64,000 nt of DNA from Lophium mytilinum (Eukaryota; Ascomycota; Dothideomycetes; Mytilinidiales; Mytilinidiaceae). Of the stretch, positions 11,024-22,805 are shown in pieces. Position 1 is the stretch's first letter, and each line of letters begins with the position of its first letter. A model generated the notes under the pieces. That model was not told the DNA's origin and made no database searches. It saw nothing but the letters and a program-made list of their open reading frames with translations. The translations under genes were made by a program, and so were the position numbers. The stretch lies in NCBI GenBank assembly GCA_010093605.1, contig MU004186.1:2212616-2276615 (forward strand). Reading direction: 5' to 3'.

Positions 11024-11988
11024 GGTTATAACGGAGGAGCTTGACGCGGAGAAAATGAATGAAGATATCGATTGCTGTACCGAGGGAATGTAGAGGGGAA
11101 GATGGAAATGCTTAAAACAAGGCGCTGTTGTTCGAGAACTATTTGAATTTGGTGCGATCGTTATCTACCCCTTGAAGGAGGCTCTATAATGGCGTGTTGG
11201 GTAGTACTACTAGCTGTATTAAGATTTAGTTTGCGGTTAAGCAGCCGGGTTTGAGGGATGTTAATAGTTGCTAAGGGCGAACGGACTCGGGATTGCCATT
11301 GCACTACCCCAGCTTCAGCCAACCTGCCTGCCAAGGGTACACCAAGAAAGCCCTAGGCTGGAGGCTGCGAAGCCCTCGTCCGCGCAAGTCCGGTACGATG
11401 AATTGTTGGATCTAGATTAGGGGTTGAAAAGGACATGGATATATGTATGAAGGAAAGTAGATAGAAGTCTGTCACAAGTCTTTGGATCGCTCACTTGAGT
11501 TGTGATAGCTCTTTGTCATTGATTATCCAAGTAGTCTGATGTTGGACAGTGGAGTGATGCCTAGATCATACTGCCGCAAATACGATCGGCCTGAAATCGA
11601 AGGGGTTTTCAATACCCACAGAAAGTATATTCGAAGTTGCGGCGATGGTGCTCTTTTCACTCCTTCCCTCACTGATGAATAGCCAGCAGGCCTCTTTGAC
11701 AGAGAATTCAAGCCTACACGCACAGACCAGACAGGGTTACCTACACGCGATTCTCCAGTGTGTGTTCTGACGACTTGCTCATCGCTCTCGCATTGATTTT
11801 CCTCGGACTCGCTGCACTGCCAATCAAACAATGTGGCGGAACTCCGGGCGTTGACAATCTCATCGCCTTGCAAGGCGATCAGCAGTTCATCCCTAACCAA
11901 ATGTGGCGTACCAGGGGGGTTTCTGATTGTCTCAGATGCTTCGACCTTCTCGTCACCCCGCACTCCCAAGAACCAGGTCTCGGAAGCC
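11024..11988. other. Intergenic region upstream of the surface-protein gene
   Basis: About 1 kb between the start of the surface-protein gene and the stop of the TMEM135-like gene, both on the minus strand. It would hold the promoter of the former and the 3' UTR of the latter. I see no further gene. Open stretches on the minus strand at 11523-11988 lack domain features and look like chance frames. Confidence 0.5.
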
Positions 11989-13661
11989 CTAAGATTGGGC
12001 CAAAACACCATTCAAGACACGCCCCAGGAACCCCCTTACTTTTTCCGGCCTTTCCTGCACCGTCGCAAAGACTACAGCCGTGCTAATCGACCACGCGATC
12101 TGCTCTTTCCACATGTTCTCTCTCAGGTAGCGCCGGGGAAACCAAACAGCTGCAGCACGAGGCAGCACAAAGAAGAGGATCTCGAGCCGCTTCTGCGCGC
12201 TCTCGAGTAGTACACTGCTACCGCATAAACCGCACCCTGCCAGCACGCAGAGCCCGCTATCCCACATCTGAGGGCTGACTACTTTAGAGGAAAAGAGTTT
12301 GGGCCCGAGACGCGTTCGCGAGAGGCACACGCCGTAATAGAATAGCGCGATAAAGGCACCAAGGAAGGCTGAGCTGCGCGCCATGTCCACCACGGCCTTG
12401 ATCGCCGCGTCAGCGGTAATGAGAAGCGTCGCATTCCCAGAAAGTCGGGCTTTGCTCCTGGCGTTGCGTAGTAAGACTAGGAGCTGGATGGGGGCGTACA
12501 TCCGGGCGGCGAAGACCCAGCCTCGCCAGAAGCGCGACAGGGCATGTGTCTCACAGCTCTTGCCACAGCCCATGTGGACGAGTTCGCAGGGGACTGGAAC
12601 GGTCTTTGCGGGATCGCCCCAGACTTCTGGCAAGTCATAGTCTTTGCACATTGATTCTAGAAGGGGTGCTAGTCCCGTGTCTTTGCCGTAGACGAACGTA
12701 CCAAAGCGAGCATGGCGAAGAACGAGCATTAACCGGCGGTCTAAGCCTGCAGCTGACGATATCCAGCTGTTGTAGGCGGAAGGTAGTCGAGAGGGCGTAT
12801 AAAACCACGCGTACATGATAGTAGCTGCAGAGGCACTGAATAGAGCCGGCGGAGTAATATTCGCTATTATACTCCGGGCTGAGGTAGAGCGAATTGGCGT
12901 TCGTGTCCAAACTTCGCTGATTACGACGTCTAAAGCCCGTATCACCGCGAAAAGGGTGAGATCCATCGTCCTGCCAGCAAGGACAGGCACTAGTGTTGCG
13001 GCATTGGCGGTGCCCGCCGGTGTAGAGGCTACTGAGATCTCCGGAGGGTCTTCAAATGGGTCTATGGTATCCTTAGAAGATATTTCGATCTTACTGGACT
13101 CTATTTTATTCGGCCTACGATCCGTGCGGTTTGCTGGTCTGCGGTTAAGAATAAGGAAACTGATGAAGGCGGAAACGAGAGCGGCCACAAATCTCGCCAA
13201 TCTCAGGGCAATACGCTCGTCTGCTGCGCGTCTCAAGCCCGGAAGTCGCCGTGCAGTTATGTGGACAAGGCGTAATAGGGGAAGTTGAAGCAGAGTCGAC
13301 CCTCCAACGAGGATGCCACAGCAGGCCGGGAATGCATCGAAGGCGGCGGACTGGCGTAGTACCTGGAGTATCTATGGTGCCAAAGCGGTTAGTCTCTGTG
13401 GCGGGATAAAGATATATGACAGATTTGGACACAGAACGAGAGGCGCAGTGGGTTGTGAGACCGTAATTGCATGAACCTCCAGAAGGGGGATGACTATGGA
13501 AGGTTGGAATGATGATGAAAAGTTGGGCATGACTGTATGCTTGCACCACATACCCGGTGAGACGCTGGGGCAAGGCCGATCTTCTTCCTTGCCAGTGCAA
13601 CCAGGACGCTGACGATCCTAGGGCTCGCGCTTGAGAGATAGCCGAGGGCATATGCTCGCAT
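11989..13661 (-). CDS. TMEM135-like integral membrane protein, 496 aa
   Basis: Two coding exons, 13661-13554 and 13371-11989, with a 182-nt intron (GTATGT..GACTAACC..CCATAG). The protein starts MRAYALGYLSSASPRIVSVL and continues ILQVLRQSAAFDAFPACC. The cysteine-containing core PCELVHMGCGKSCETHALSRF at about residues 290-310 is the mark of the TMEM135 N-terminal domain in fungi. It is followed by ALFYYGVCLSRTRLGP and a C-terminal RP..VRG.LGRVL segment. Several hydrophobic helices are present. Animal TMEM135 acts in peroxisomal and mitochondrial lipid handling; the role in fungi is not established. Homologues usually have about 40 more N-terminal residues, so an unrecognised upstream exon is possible. 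Confidence 0.8.
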
Positions 13662-13780
13662 AAGGCTGTAAGAGACGTCGAATTAGCGTCAAGCACGGGG
13701 AACGATTTGAACTTGTTGAGAAAGAGATGCATGACAGCTAGTGATGTTGGGGTCTGAGTTCTTTTGGTAGCACTACTAAC

Positions 13781-13932
13781 TTATTGAGCAGTCAGGATAG
13801 CAGCGCCCTTCTCTAGTGCGTCTGCCCAGTCCCCATTCTTGCCCATGGGCGCATTCGAGCGTAACTTTTCCTTTGGTAACTTCTCTGCAAGCTTCTCTCC
13901 TGCGTAACTCACATTTGCTGCAAGCCTTGAAC
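13781..13932 (-). CDS. Possible terminal exon of a small unrecognised gene
   Basis: The minus strand from an acceptor-like CATCCAG (AG at 13934-13933) to TAA at 13781 reads SRLAANVSYAGEKLAEKLP and then KEKLRSNAPMGKNGDWADAL, ending in EKGAAILTAQ. The composition (amphipathic, Lys/Glu-rich, no stops) looks coding. I could not join it in frame to a start: the nearest upstream exon candidate (MANIQAPKRH, near 14001-13952) gives a wrong phase unless a 30-nt intron is used. Treat it as a candidate exon only. Confidence 0.3.
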
Positions 13933-15575
13933 CTGGATGAGAGATGACAACTTACGGTCTCACGCTTTGAACATGGCGCTTTGGGGCTTGAATGTTTGCC
14001 ATGTCACCAAAACGGCGAACCTGATGGCAGGGGCAGCAAGGGAGGCCTGAAGGGCATGCACTGCAGCGCTGCAGGCGTTGTGGCAGCGAGGACGGAACCG
14101 AGACGCTTGAGCGGGGTGTTGTCTTGACAAGGGAGGACAATCATATGAAAGGCGATGGAGGTGGTCCAGTACAGCCCCTGGATGCGGCACACAGTCGACT
14201 GGGCGCAGAGATGGAGTCAGGCTGGCGAGCGTCAGTGGGGAGCATGAAGGAGCGTCATAGCAGCGCGGAGACACCGAGGCGTTCGGGAGCATAGCGTTGG
14301 AGGCGGCCGCTACGGGTGGAGAGGGTAGTATCTCCGCTGGGAGTGCGAATTGGAGGGCGGGAGGCTCGGCGACAAGTCTTAATCCTCCCATGCTCGCTAC
14401 ACCCCGGCTTCCCCCTGGGGAAATGCGGGGGGAGCCAGGGCTGCAACGGGTGCTAGAGGACACTTAAGGCCGCTCGCGTGGCCGACGGCGTAATTCAGAG
14501 GCTGAAACACACGCGCTGCACGTCAAAGGAGTGCCTCTTGCTCAAGCGGGGACGACGGCCGTGGTGTGTGCAGAAGACGAAGAGACGGCGCGGTGACGGG
14601 CGACATACCTACTCGCGCCAGGGTGACGGAGCTTCCTTCAGGAGGTGGGCAGCCGACTGGCTACCACTACGTGACGGCGAGACGGGACGCGTTGGCTGGC
14701 TGCGTTGAGGTTGAGAGCAAAACGGAGTGCAGACAGCGAGTAGATGGCGCTGGGTGGGGAAACGCGTCGGAACAGGACGAGGCGTCGTGATAGGTGCGAG
14801 CCAAGACTGGTGATGGCAGCTGCAGTCCCTTTGAGCCCGAAGTAGGCGCAGAGCTGTGGCCATTTGGAGCTGGTGGTTGTCGAGATTTAGGGAGGCAAGC
14901 CGAGCCGGGGCCAACGGTTGAGTCGACCCCTACGCATTTTGGCTACACGCTACACTGTGAGGGGAAGAAATCGAGGCCGACGTCTTGCCGAGCACTTCTT
15001 CTGCATGCGCATGTGACAGCGACCCTTCTCCATCGCCGACCACCTCTTAAGATGGTGCTCTACTGTAGAGACCGCCCGCCGGAATAGCCATCTACTGCCG
15101 TCCCACACTCCCCTTCGTACAGGCACTCTGCACTCCTGGGCCCTCCCTCGATCCGACGCGCCCCCGACCACCACGACCGCAACCCGCTCTCCCGAGGCCG
15201 GTCTGCATCCGTCCGCTGTCAACATTCGCCCTCCTCACCTCGCCCGCTTCCAGCTCGCCTTGACGCCCTCGCCTCCGACGTCCACCTTCAGACTTCGCGT
15301 CCGTGTCGGCACCTGCAGGTACGGATTGATCTGACTGTCCTCCTGGCCGGGCCACAAAGACTCCAGCATCGCACTATCTCGAGCACCCGTTGCCCGTCGC
15401 GGAACCCGGAGCGTCTCTCCCCACCACTCCAGTCAGACCATGAGCCTGGGGAATCGATCGACTGCACGCCTCAGCCCCACCCCCCCTCGCAGCCAAGCTG
15501 GATACCCTCGTTGTGTCGTCGTTTCCGGGGTTGGCGGGAGGTCCCGGGCCTTCACCGCTGACGGCGCACATCGGC
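13933..15575. other. Long upstream region of the bHLH gene
   Basis: About 1.6 kb. The right half (about 15080-15570) is strongly C/T-rich, as in long fungal 5' leaders. A GC-rich segment at 13950-14470 gives overlapping open frames on the minus strand without recognisable features. I support no gene here apart from the possible small exon just to the left. Confidence 0.45.
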
Positions 15576-17065
15576 ATGGACCCCTCCCACCTTACAAAAG
15601 ACTCGTCCCCGTTCGGCTGTACGTATAATGCGAGCTCAGCATGCGCGCCGTCTTTGCTAACAATCGCGTTTTTTACTTTCCAGACACGTTCAATGCTAGC
15701 GACTTCGCTGCTGCCGCCGAAGCTTTCTCAACCGATGCGCCGCCCCTCCTCACCGAGAACGAGAACCGCATCATGACTGACTTCTTTTCCAACACCAACT
15801 ACTTTACCGATGATTATAACATCGACAATGGCTTCCACTCCCGGGACGCGCTCCCAGACTTCTCCTGGTCCTACGACCAGCCGCCCACCGTACAAGGCAT
15901 CTCGTCCACCCTGCCGAGCCAGACGCAGCCCATGTCCGGCTTCCACGACGATCACGGCTTCGGCACAACTGCTGACAGGAGGACGAATAGCATAGCCTCC
16001 AACCACAATCCTCTCCCCATCTCCAGCACTCTTTACAGCAATACCCCAACTGCCAGCCAAGCTCCTCAACACCCTCATCATGCCCAACACGCGGCCAACT
16101 CCTATCCCGACAGCGTCTTGTACTCGCTCCAGCCAATTCATGACACTACCGGACCGTCCACCAGTCATACGAGCCCCAGCACCGCGACATTCTACCAATC
16201 TCCAACAGTGCCTAGGTCGAATTCGAACTCCCACCTACCCGAGCAACTAGCTGCTCTGCTACCAAACCATGATGAGGCCAGGTCCATCGATGCCTCGGTT
16301 GCGGCTCAATTCGCGCAAATACAACACCAACACACTCAGCAGGTTCAGAAGACAGATAGCCGCACACGGCCTCGTCTAAGGCAATACACTTACGGGACCG
16401 ACAACTCCTTCAACCCAGCAGGCTATGTCGTCGCCTCCCCATCCGACACCGCAGAAGCCGTCACGAAACGGCTAATGCACGACCTTCGCACCCTCGAGCC
16501 AGCAACCAAAGCCGTCATGCCCAGCGCCGAAAGCACCCGCCCATCCAGCCCCGTAGTCCAGCGCAACACTCACGGGATGTCGCGCCCCGCGCCCTCAGAG
16601 CACTCCGACGACGACAGCTCCGACGACGACGACGGTGGCCGCGCGCCCAAGCGCCGGCGAAAGAGCGAGCACCACTCCAGTCAAGCCGACGACTCTGCCG
16701 ACAACAACAACAACAACTCCAACAACCCCCTCCTCAAGAGCACCCCCAATGTCTCGCGTAACGGCAAACCTCGACGGAGCACGCAGGACGACTCGCACAG
16801 CCGCAAGCGCAAATCGCCGTCCGCGAGCCAGAAAGCACAGCGCGAGAACCTCACCGAGGAGCAGAAGCGCAGCAACCACATCCTATCCGAGCAGAAGCGG
16901 CGCAACCTCATCAAGTCTGGCTTCGAGGAACTGCACGACTTGGTGCCCGAGCTGCGCAATGGGGGGCTCAGTAAAAGCAATGTGTTGATGGAGGCGGCGA
17001 ACTTTTTGGATCAGCTTATTCAGGGTAATGAGCAGTGCCGGCGGATGCTTAATGCGGCTTGTTGA
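15576..17065 (+). CDS. bHLH transcription factor, 474 aa
   Basis: Two exons, 15576-15618 and 15684-17065. The 65-nt intron has a GTACGT donor, GCTAAC branch and TTTCCAG acceptor. The spliced start is MDPSHLTKDSSPFGYTFNAS. The first 340 residues are low-complexity (Ser, Asn, Gln, His). An acidic/basic patch then precedes a C-terminal bHLH domain at about 405-465: the basic region RSNHILSEQKRRN carries the E-box-contacting His-Glu-Arg pattern, followed by helix 1 (LIKSGFEELHDLVPEL), a loop and helix 2 (SKSNVLMEAANFLDQLI). The placement at the extreme C-terminus resembles Ino4- and Max-like fungal factors. Such proteins bind CANNTG sites as dimers. An in-frame extension upstream of 15576 has no better ATG. 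Confidence 0.85.
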
Positions 17066-19979
17066 TGAATGTTCGTGTCCTACGTGCGTGGTTTGCTCTA
17101 ATGTTTGCGAGAAGTGAGCAGGTTCTTTTTTCTTCTTATTTGACGATACCCCTTGGAAGGCTTACTATGTTGGAGCACCCCTATTTCTTTTCGTGGGGAT
17201 CAGACACATATTCTTGCCCCGTCTTATGTGGAGGCGTTTTTTGCGCGAGGTCGGCTAGAGCGCGTGGTCGTGTTCGCCCCTGGGAAAGCATGGCGGGTTT
17301 ATGCTATTGGGGGATGGGTTGGGAGGTTTGATTCGCGGAAACTCGGAAAAGTTTGGTCGGTTCTTTGGCTTTTATTCTCCTTGTACTCTTTTTACGGTGA
17401 GGGTTTGGGGGAGGGGTGATGGGGGATGTTTAGGCTATGGTGGGTATGGGATGAGAGGGGACTAATGGAAGGCAAATGTCTAATGCGGACGGGAAAACGA
17501 GGTGACGGCTGATTACTTCGAGATTTATGCTTAATTTGACGTGTGTTGATATGGGTCTAGTCTCTTGTCCTGACTTCGGTGAAGCTTTTGTGATGATGAT
17601 AGTTTTGACTTTCTATGTAGCGTTTCGCTACTACTTGGGGTGCGTTGAAAGGTTGTTGAGATTGTAGGCCAGATGGACATTTTGCTATGCTGGATATCAT
17701 GCTACCTCTTGCTCGGCAAGCTCCGGGCAGTAAGGCTACCCCTGAATCTTAGAACGTAAAAACCCAAAAAATGTGAGATAAACCAAGCTATCTGAGACAA
17801 TTCACGGGTTCAATCCTCTTCAGAGAGAGACAGCACTGACAGCGGTCTCTGGCGGCCAGAAGTCCTGCTAACGCTGTGGAGTCTTAATGTGCTCGGACTC
17901 ACAATATATCACTAGGTTCTATACCTTCGGGGTTAAGTGTAGGTACACTAACACGTTTTTAATCGACAAGTCCTCCGAGGTGGAGTTCGCGGACCATCCG
18001 CAGAGTCGGATGGTCAGAAGGTTGTGGCGGCATTAGCCGGCATTAGCCTGCATACCAATGCCTTCCAGGACGGCACCAGGGGTCCAGCTAGAAAGGACGA
18101 AAGGCTCAGGAACGCCCGTAGACGTCACCCATGGACGTCACTCCGTTACGCCACGGCGTATTTCCAAGTGCGCGCGCCGCGTTGCCAGGCAATTCATCCT
18201 CTTGTTAGACGATTAGCAGCTCTCCCAGAAGAAATCTCGACGGTAGTAGAGAGAGGCCGGGTTTGAGGACTCGAAGACTGCTCGACGCACTAGATGGCGA
18301 TGAAAAGCGTTGTGTTCAGGCTGAAGATTCGCTCAAAGGGCCGGGCCGTTGGAAGAGATCTATAATCCATTCGTAAGGAGGTGGAGAAGCTGGATTTGGC
18401 GGTTGGCGCGGGCGAGGAATAGAACATGGAAGATGGCTTGATACGGTAATTGAGACTTGAATCGCAGTGAGACATGCCCTACGCCTTGTCTTAGATTAGT
18501 CCGCGGGCGCTGTTGTGCAATAGGGCTCTTCTTTCAACAAAATCAAAGCTAGTACTCAGAGAGCGAAGGTAGAAAGGGCCCTTCGAGGCTTTGAGAGTAC
18601 GACGCTGAATGAGCTGCGCTTGCTACAGAAGGTGGTGGATCTGAGACCTATGTCGCGGTCCGAGTTCTCGACTCGAAGTGCTTCACCGATCATGCTGTTC
18701 GGGCTATCTCTCGATGAGTGATTTTGCGCGCTCAAGTGTTTCATTGAAAGGCAGCGTCAAAAGACACCAAGAGACAGCCCGTTTAAGGGTCCGACGGAAG
18801 GATGTCGCTCCAACTGTCGTTCCGATCCCGAAGACGTATATGACAACACGGCTCGGGGAGTCGGGATGGTAGACGCCACACGAAAGTCAAATAGAGTCGT
18901 ACAGAGAAGCAGGCTTGGACCCGTGGAAGCTTGCCACAGCCACTATCCATGTTCGACGTCCCGGATCACTGCGTTTTAAGTGCATATTTGGCCAATACCG
19001 TTAGTCTATTACCTGTATCCCCTTGCGTCGCTGGGTAAGCCACTTCCCACAATCCTCTTGGACGCTGGTAGGGGCGCCACAGTCGCTATAGATGGTGAAA
19101 AGAAGGGTCGATCGTCTCGCAGTCGCTTGGTTGGAAGATTCGACTGGTGGAGACAACGCGGGAGGTCTGTCGAACGCCACATTCTGGGGATGGCGTGCGC
19201 TTGCTAACTTTAATCCTTTTCGGTTCGCCAAGAAGGATCTTACCTAAGGAACTCTGCAAATCCCTTACTCGAAACTGTTGATGCAAATTCTAGGAGTGAT
19301 GCCTGTCTCTACCCTATTTGGAGGAGGATTTGGTGAGCTATGTACCTTTTTGGTGCAGCAGCAGGACTATTCCCAAGACGAAGTATCGAAGAAGATTTCG
19401 TGACCTGACCTAAAAGCTGGGAATTGAATCTCACGCCGTCCCAGCAGCCGGCGTTTCCCTCTATCCGCACCACCCAGCAGGAATTTACCGTTTGTCAACG
19501 TGCGCGCCACGGACTGTATCGAGATTAATGTTTCGTAGGCGTCTCCTGCCGCGTCCCGGATTTCGTCTCCCCGCACGTCCCTAGCCTATAGTATGACTAG
19601 CACGACTCCCTTTGCCACTTGCAACTAGAGCAAAGCTGGGGGAATTGGCTGGCAGTGTGATTGCCGAGTCAAGGTCTGCCGTTGGGACTGTTTCGACAGT
19701 AAAATAACGATTGAGGATGCGGTGATCTCCGTCTCGTTTGGGTCAGCTGTATGAATATAAGTTCCCTTTGCGAGATGGCTGCCGTGCCTGTGCATCTGTA
19801 CTTAAACTTAGTGGATCCTCCTCCAGGACCCCAGTGTCGGTCATTTTACTCTTACCCCACTTCGCCCGATTTCGTCGTCACCGATCCGGGAGTGGTAGTT
19901 GTGCCTGAAACCCTTTTCTCTCTTTCGTCCAGAGTCGCACAACAAGTATCGTCCCATAGCCCACTCTCGACACTGGACA
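17066..19979. other. 2.9 kb gene-poor stretch with possible coding remnants
   Basis: No complete gene could be built. The first few hundred bases are the 3' UTR of the bHLH gene. Between about 18200 and 18725 on the plus strand several short, gene-like peptides appear in different frames, for example LAALPEEISTVVERGRV near 18215-18266 and KVERALRGFESTTLNELRLL near 18565-18630, separated by stops. They could be a decayed gene or chance. The last part would be the promoter of the rhodopsin-domain gene. Confidence 0.35.
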
Positions 19980-21873
19980 ATGGGCGAAGTCCCAGCCTCG
20001 CAAGATGCCGATCCGGACACCAGGGTCGTGATGACCCTCGGGTGGCTTCTCGCCTCCATGATACTGATGATCTTCTTCGTTTTTGCGCGATTCTACTCCA
20101 AGTTTACCATAAAGACGACGATAGGCGTCGATGACTGGGTCATGGTCACTGCGGCTGTAAGTTTGGTCTCTTTCCCAATTCCGCATGTGAGGTATTGGAG
20201 CCATGCAAGATCTATTGCGCTCACGTCGAAGTTTTGCTGACTTTAGGTGTGAAGCTCTGTGCCATACCCGTGTCGCTCGTAGGGTGCGCAGCCACAGGTT
20301 TCGGATTGGGGTGGAAAAGTGCAAACCTCAAACCAGGGTGGGAGGAGACCTATGCGAAAGTATGTGAGCAAAAGTCTAGGGGTAAATGTAATCTAAAACT
20401 TGCAGGCGTGCATAGGCAATATTGCCCTCATCCCGATGTCCATGAGTCTTACCAAGATCTCCTTATGCCTTACTTAGTCAGTGGCGTCGAAGATCGATGA
20501 GAGTAAACACGTTTCTGACAACCGCAGTCTCCGGCTCTTCCCTTCACGGTCCAACAAGATCTTCTGCTGGACTGCCATAGTCTATTGCGTTGCTTGGGCC
20601 ATCGCGTCAATCTTTGTTTTGATCTTCGCGTGCATGTACGTATTCCCCATACACGTCTTCCTCCCTGAAGCGAGAGCATCTTGCGATCAAGCCTACCATA
20701 CTAGGCCTGTATTGTGGCACGCACATGCAACTGTTTGGTCGCCCCTCTTGGTTGACGAACACGGTTATCAGGAGGTTGCCCGCCGAAGAGCCGGCGGATC
20801 AACCGCCCTCAACAAGTAGCCCAAACTGGGTTGCGCGCAAGCTTCCAACTTGTCTAGGTTTCCGAAGCCTCATCGGGGTGCACCAAGCAGTGGCTCACCG
20901 TGTACCCAGACAGCCGATGACATCCTTTACCTCTTTAAAAAGTTAGCTGACTCTCCTGTCCGGAACAGACCTGTTGCGGCCGTATGGGATCTTTCGATCG
21001 TCGACAAGAAGTGCATCGATTTCAAGGCTGCACTCCTCTCGTTTGCTGCGCTCAACTCACTCAGTGATTTCGTAAGGACTCCACGTGATTTAGCCTTCCA
21101 CGTTCACCATTCGTACTAACGCGTCTCCAGCTCGTCTTTCTTTGGCCTGCCCGCTCTTTGTGGAGCATCCAGCTTCCTGTCAAACAAAGACTCGGCCTCA
21201 TCCTCGTTTTTGCCGTCGGCATCATGTGCGTATACCTCTTCAACTCCCTTGCACTATTTTGCCGCTCCATCGAGCGCAGTTAGCCCATGTCACATACCTC
21301 AACATCCTCTTTCCTTTCGGGGCCATTGCTGACGTCGTTCGCAGCGTCTGCGTCGCCGGTATATGCCGCATGTGGTACTTCCTGGTCTACCTCAACTCCA
21401 AGGATCCTTACTGGGAGGCTTCCATTCTCTGGTGCCTATCTAGCACTGAAGTCGACCTTGGAATCATCTGCGCCTGCCTCCCGGGCACCAAACCGCTCTT
21501 TTCGCGCTTCTTTCCCCGTTTCCTCCGCTCGTCGCAACGATCAGCTTCCGGTCCCACCGGGCACACTCATTACTCGCAGTCGTTCCCGTTCCAGTCCCTC
21601 CCCGGAAAGGACGGGAAAGGATCGCGCGTACAAACGAGCCGCGTCGACAAGAACTCGAAAAGCGGTGGCGACAAGGCGCACTTTGCGTGGGCGTCAGGCC
21701 CCGGGACCGATGTTGAAGACGACGAGGGGAGGCTTGTGGTTCCGAAGGGTGGGATCCAGGTCAGCGAGGAAGTGACAGTCGATCATGGGCCTAGGACGCT
21801 GAGTAAGGACGGCGATGCGGGGAGTGAGGAGTGGATCATCAGCGATTCGAATTCGAAAACTTCGTTACCCTGA
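19980..21873 (+). CDS. Rhodopsin-domain (PTH11-like) seven-helix membrane protein, 395 aa
   Basis: Seven exons: 19980-20156, 20255-20359, 20406-20476, 20528-20635, 20969-21071, 21131-21225 and 21345-21873. They total 1,188 nt in one frame. The start is MGEVPASQDADPDTRVVMTL. The helices follow the Fung_rhodopsin pattern. The markers IGVDDWVMV, LTKISLCLTYLR, KCIDF before helix 5, PVKQRLGLILVFAVGI and STEVDLGIICACLPGTKPLF are the family's hallmark positions. The C-terminal 110 residues are a Ser/Gly-rich cytosolic tail. Such proteins are GPCR-like and many sense surface or plant cues, but the ligand here is unknown. Intron 4 (20636-20968) is 333 nt, much longer than the rest. Confidence 0.85.
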
Positions 21874-22805
21874 AGTAGAGCCCGCGGGGAGCCTGTATGC
21901 GCCACTCTAAATATTTCGATTGGATTCCTAATTTGGGTAGTCACGGCGACAAATGGGCAGACGCGTTTATTGAATATCTTTCGGGGGGCGTTTGGTGGAA
22001 AGCTTGTCTAAAAAGGAGTGATATAGCTCTTCTAATTCATGAGGTGTTGGTCCATGTTAACTGAACGCCGGCTATGGTCTCTGGGAATGCGTGACTTCTT
22101 AATTGGCAGACTGAACCTTAATTTACGCAGCGGAAAAAGATTTAATCATATACCAATGAGCGGCGCTGGATGGCACAGTCGCCATATAAATTTGAGCGAT
22201 CGACAGTAGCCCTTCTGTTATAGAGCGTATAGAGAGGAAGAAACTCTATCTAGACTAAAAGCAACTTAAGAGATGGACCATAGGATGATTGGACGAGCGT
22301 ATTCGTACAGCACCAATAATGAACAGTCGAGGTTTTAGACCTGGCGTAAGGATTTTCGCTGAGAACGAGTAGGTTTTGATGCTCTTTTGATGGATGGGAG
22401 TGAAGGGGACAAAGGGAAGCCCTAGAAGTCGACTTTGAGTCGGCCGCGACTAGCGTACTGAGAGTTTCGCAGTGCGTGACAACATTGTCGCCCACAATCT
22501 CACGAACTTCTTCAGATCCACTACAATTCTTGGCATGTTCTTGAAGTTACATGTTAGGAGAGGCATTCATATTTTTGAGTGGGCTCTACCGTATTGATGA
22601 GCCGAGCGCCTCTAAGCGTGCATGACTTCGTCACGGATCTACGCAGTACCCCACCTTTCCAATGCTTATCAAGAACCTTGGAAATATTGACGTGATCTCT
22701 GAGGTCCCGTTCTCTCTCAAAGAAACCACATAAACTGTACTCCAGAGAATCCTCAGTCAGTCGCATCCGTCTCCGTTTGATCTCTTCATCCGACAACTCG
22801 CCACA
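21874..22805. other. Intergenic region
   Basis: About 930 bp between the receptor gene and the isochorismatase-like gene, both on the plus strand. No gene, repeat or RNA recognised. It should contain the 3' UTR of the former and the promoter of the latter. Confidence 0.5.

Noticed and set aside
11523-12011. 162-residue minus-strand open frame downstream of the TMEM135-like gene
   Set aside because: Overlaps the TMEM135-like 3' end in another frame and lacks any recognisable feature.
17800-17830. GGGTTCAATCC-like T-loop suggesting a tRNA
   Set aside because: No matching acceptor stem, D-arm or anticodon stem could be folded upstream.
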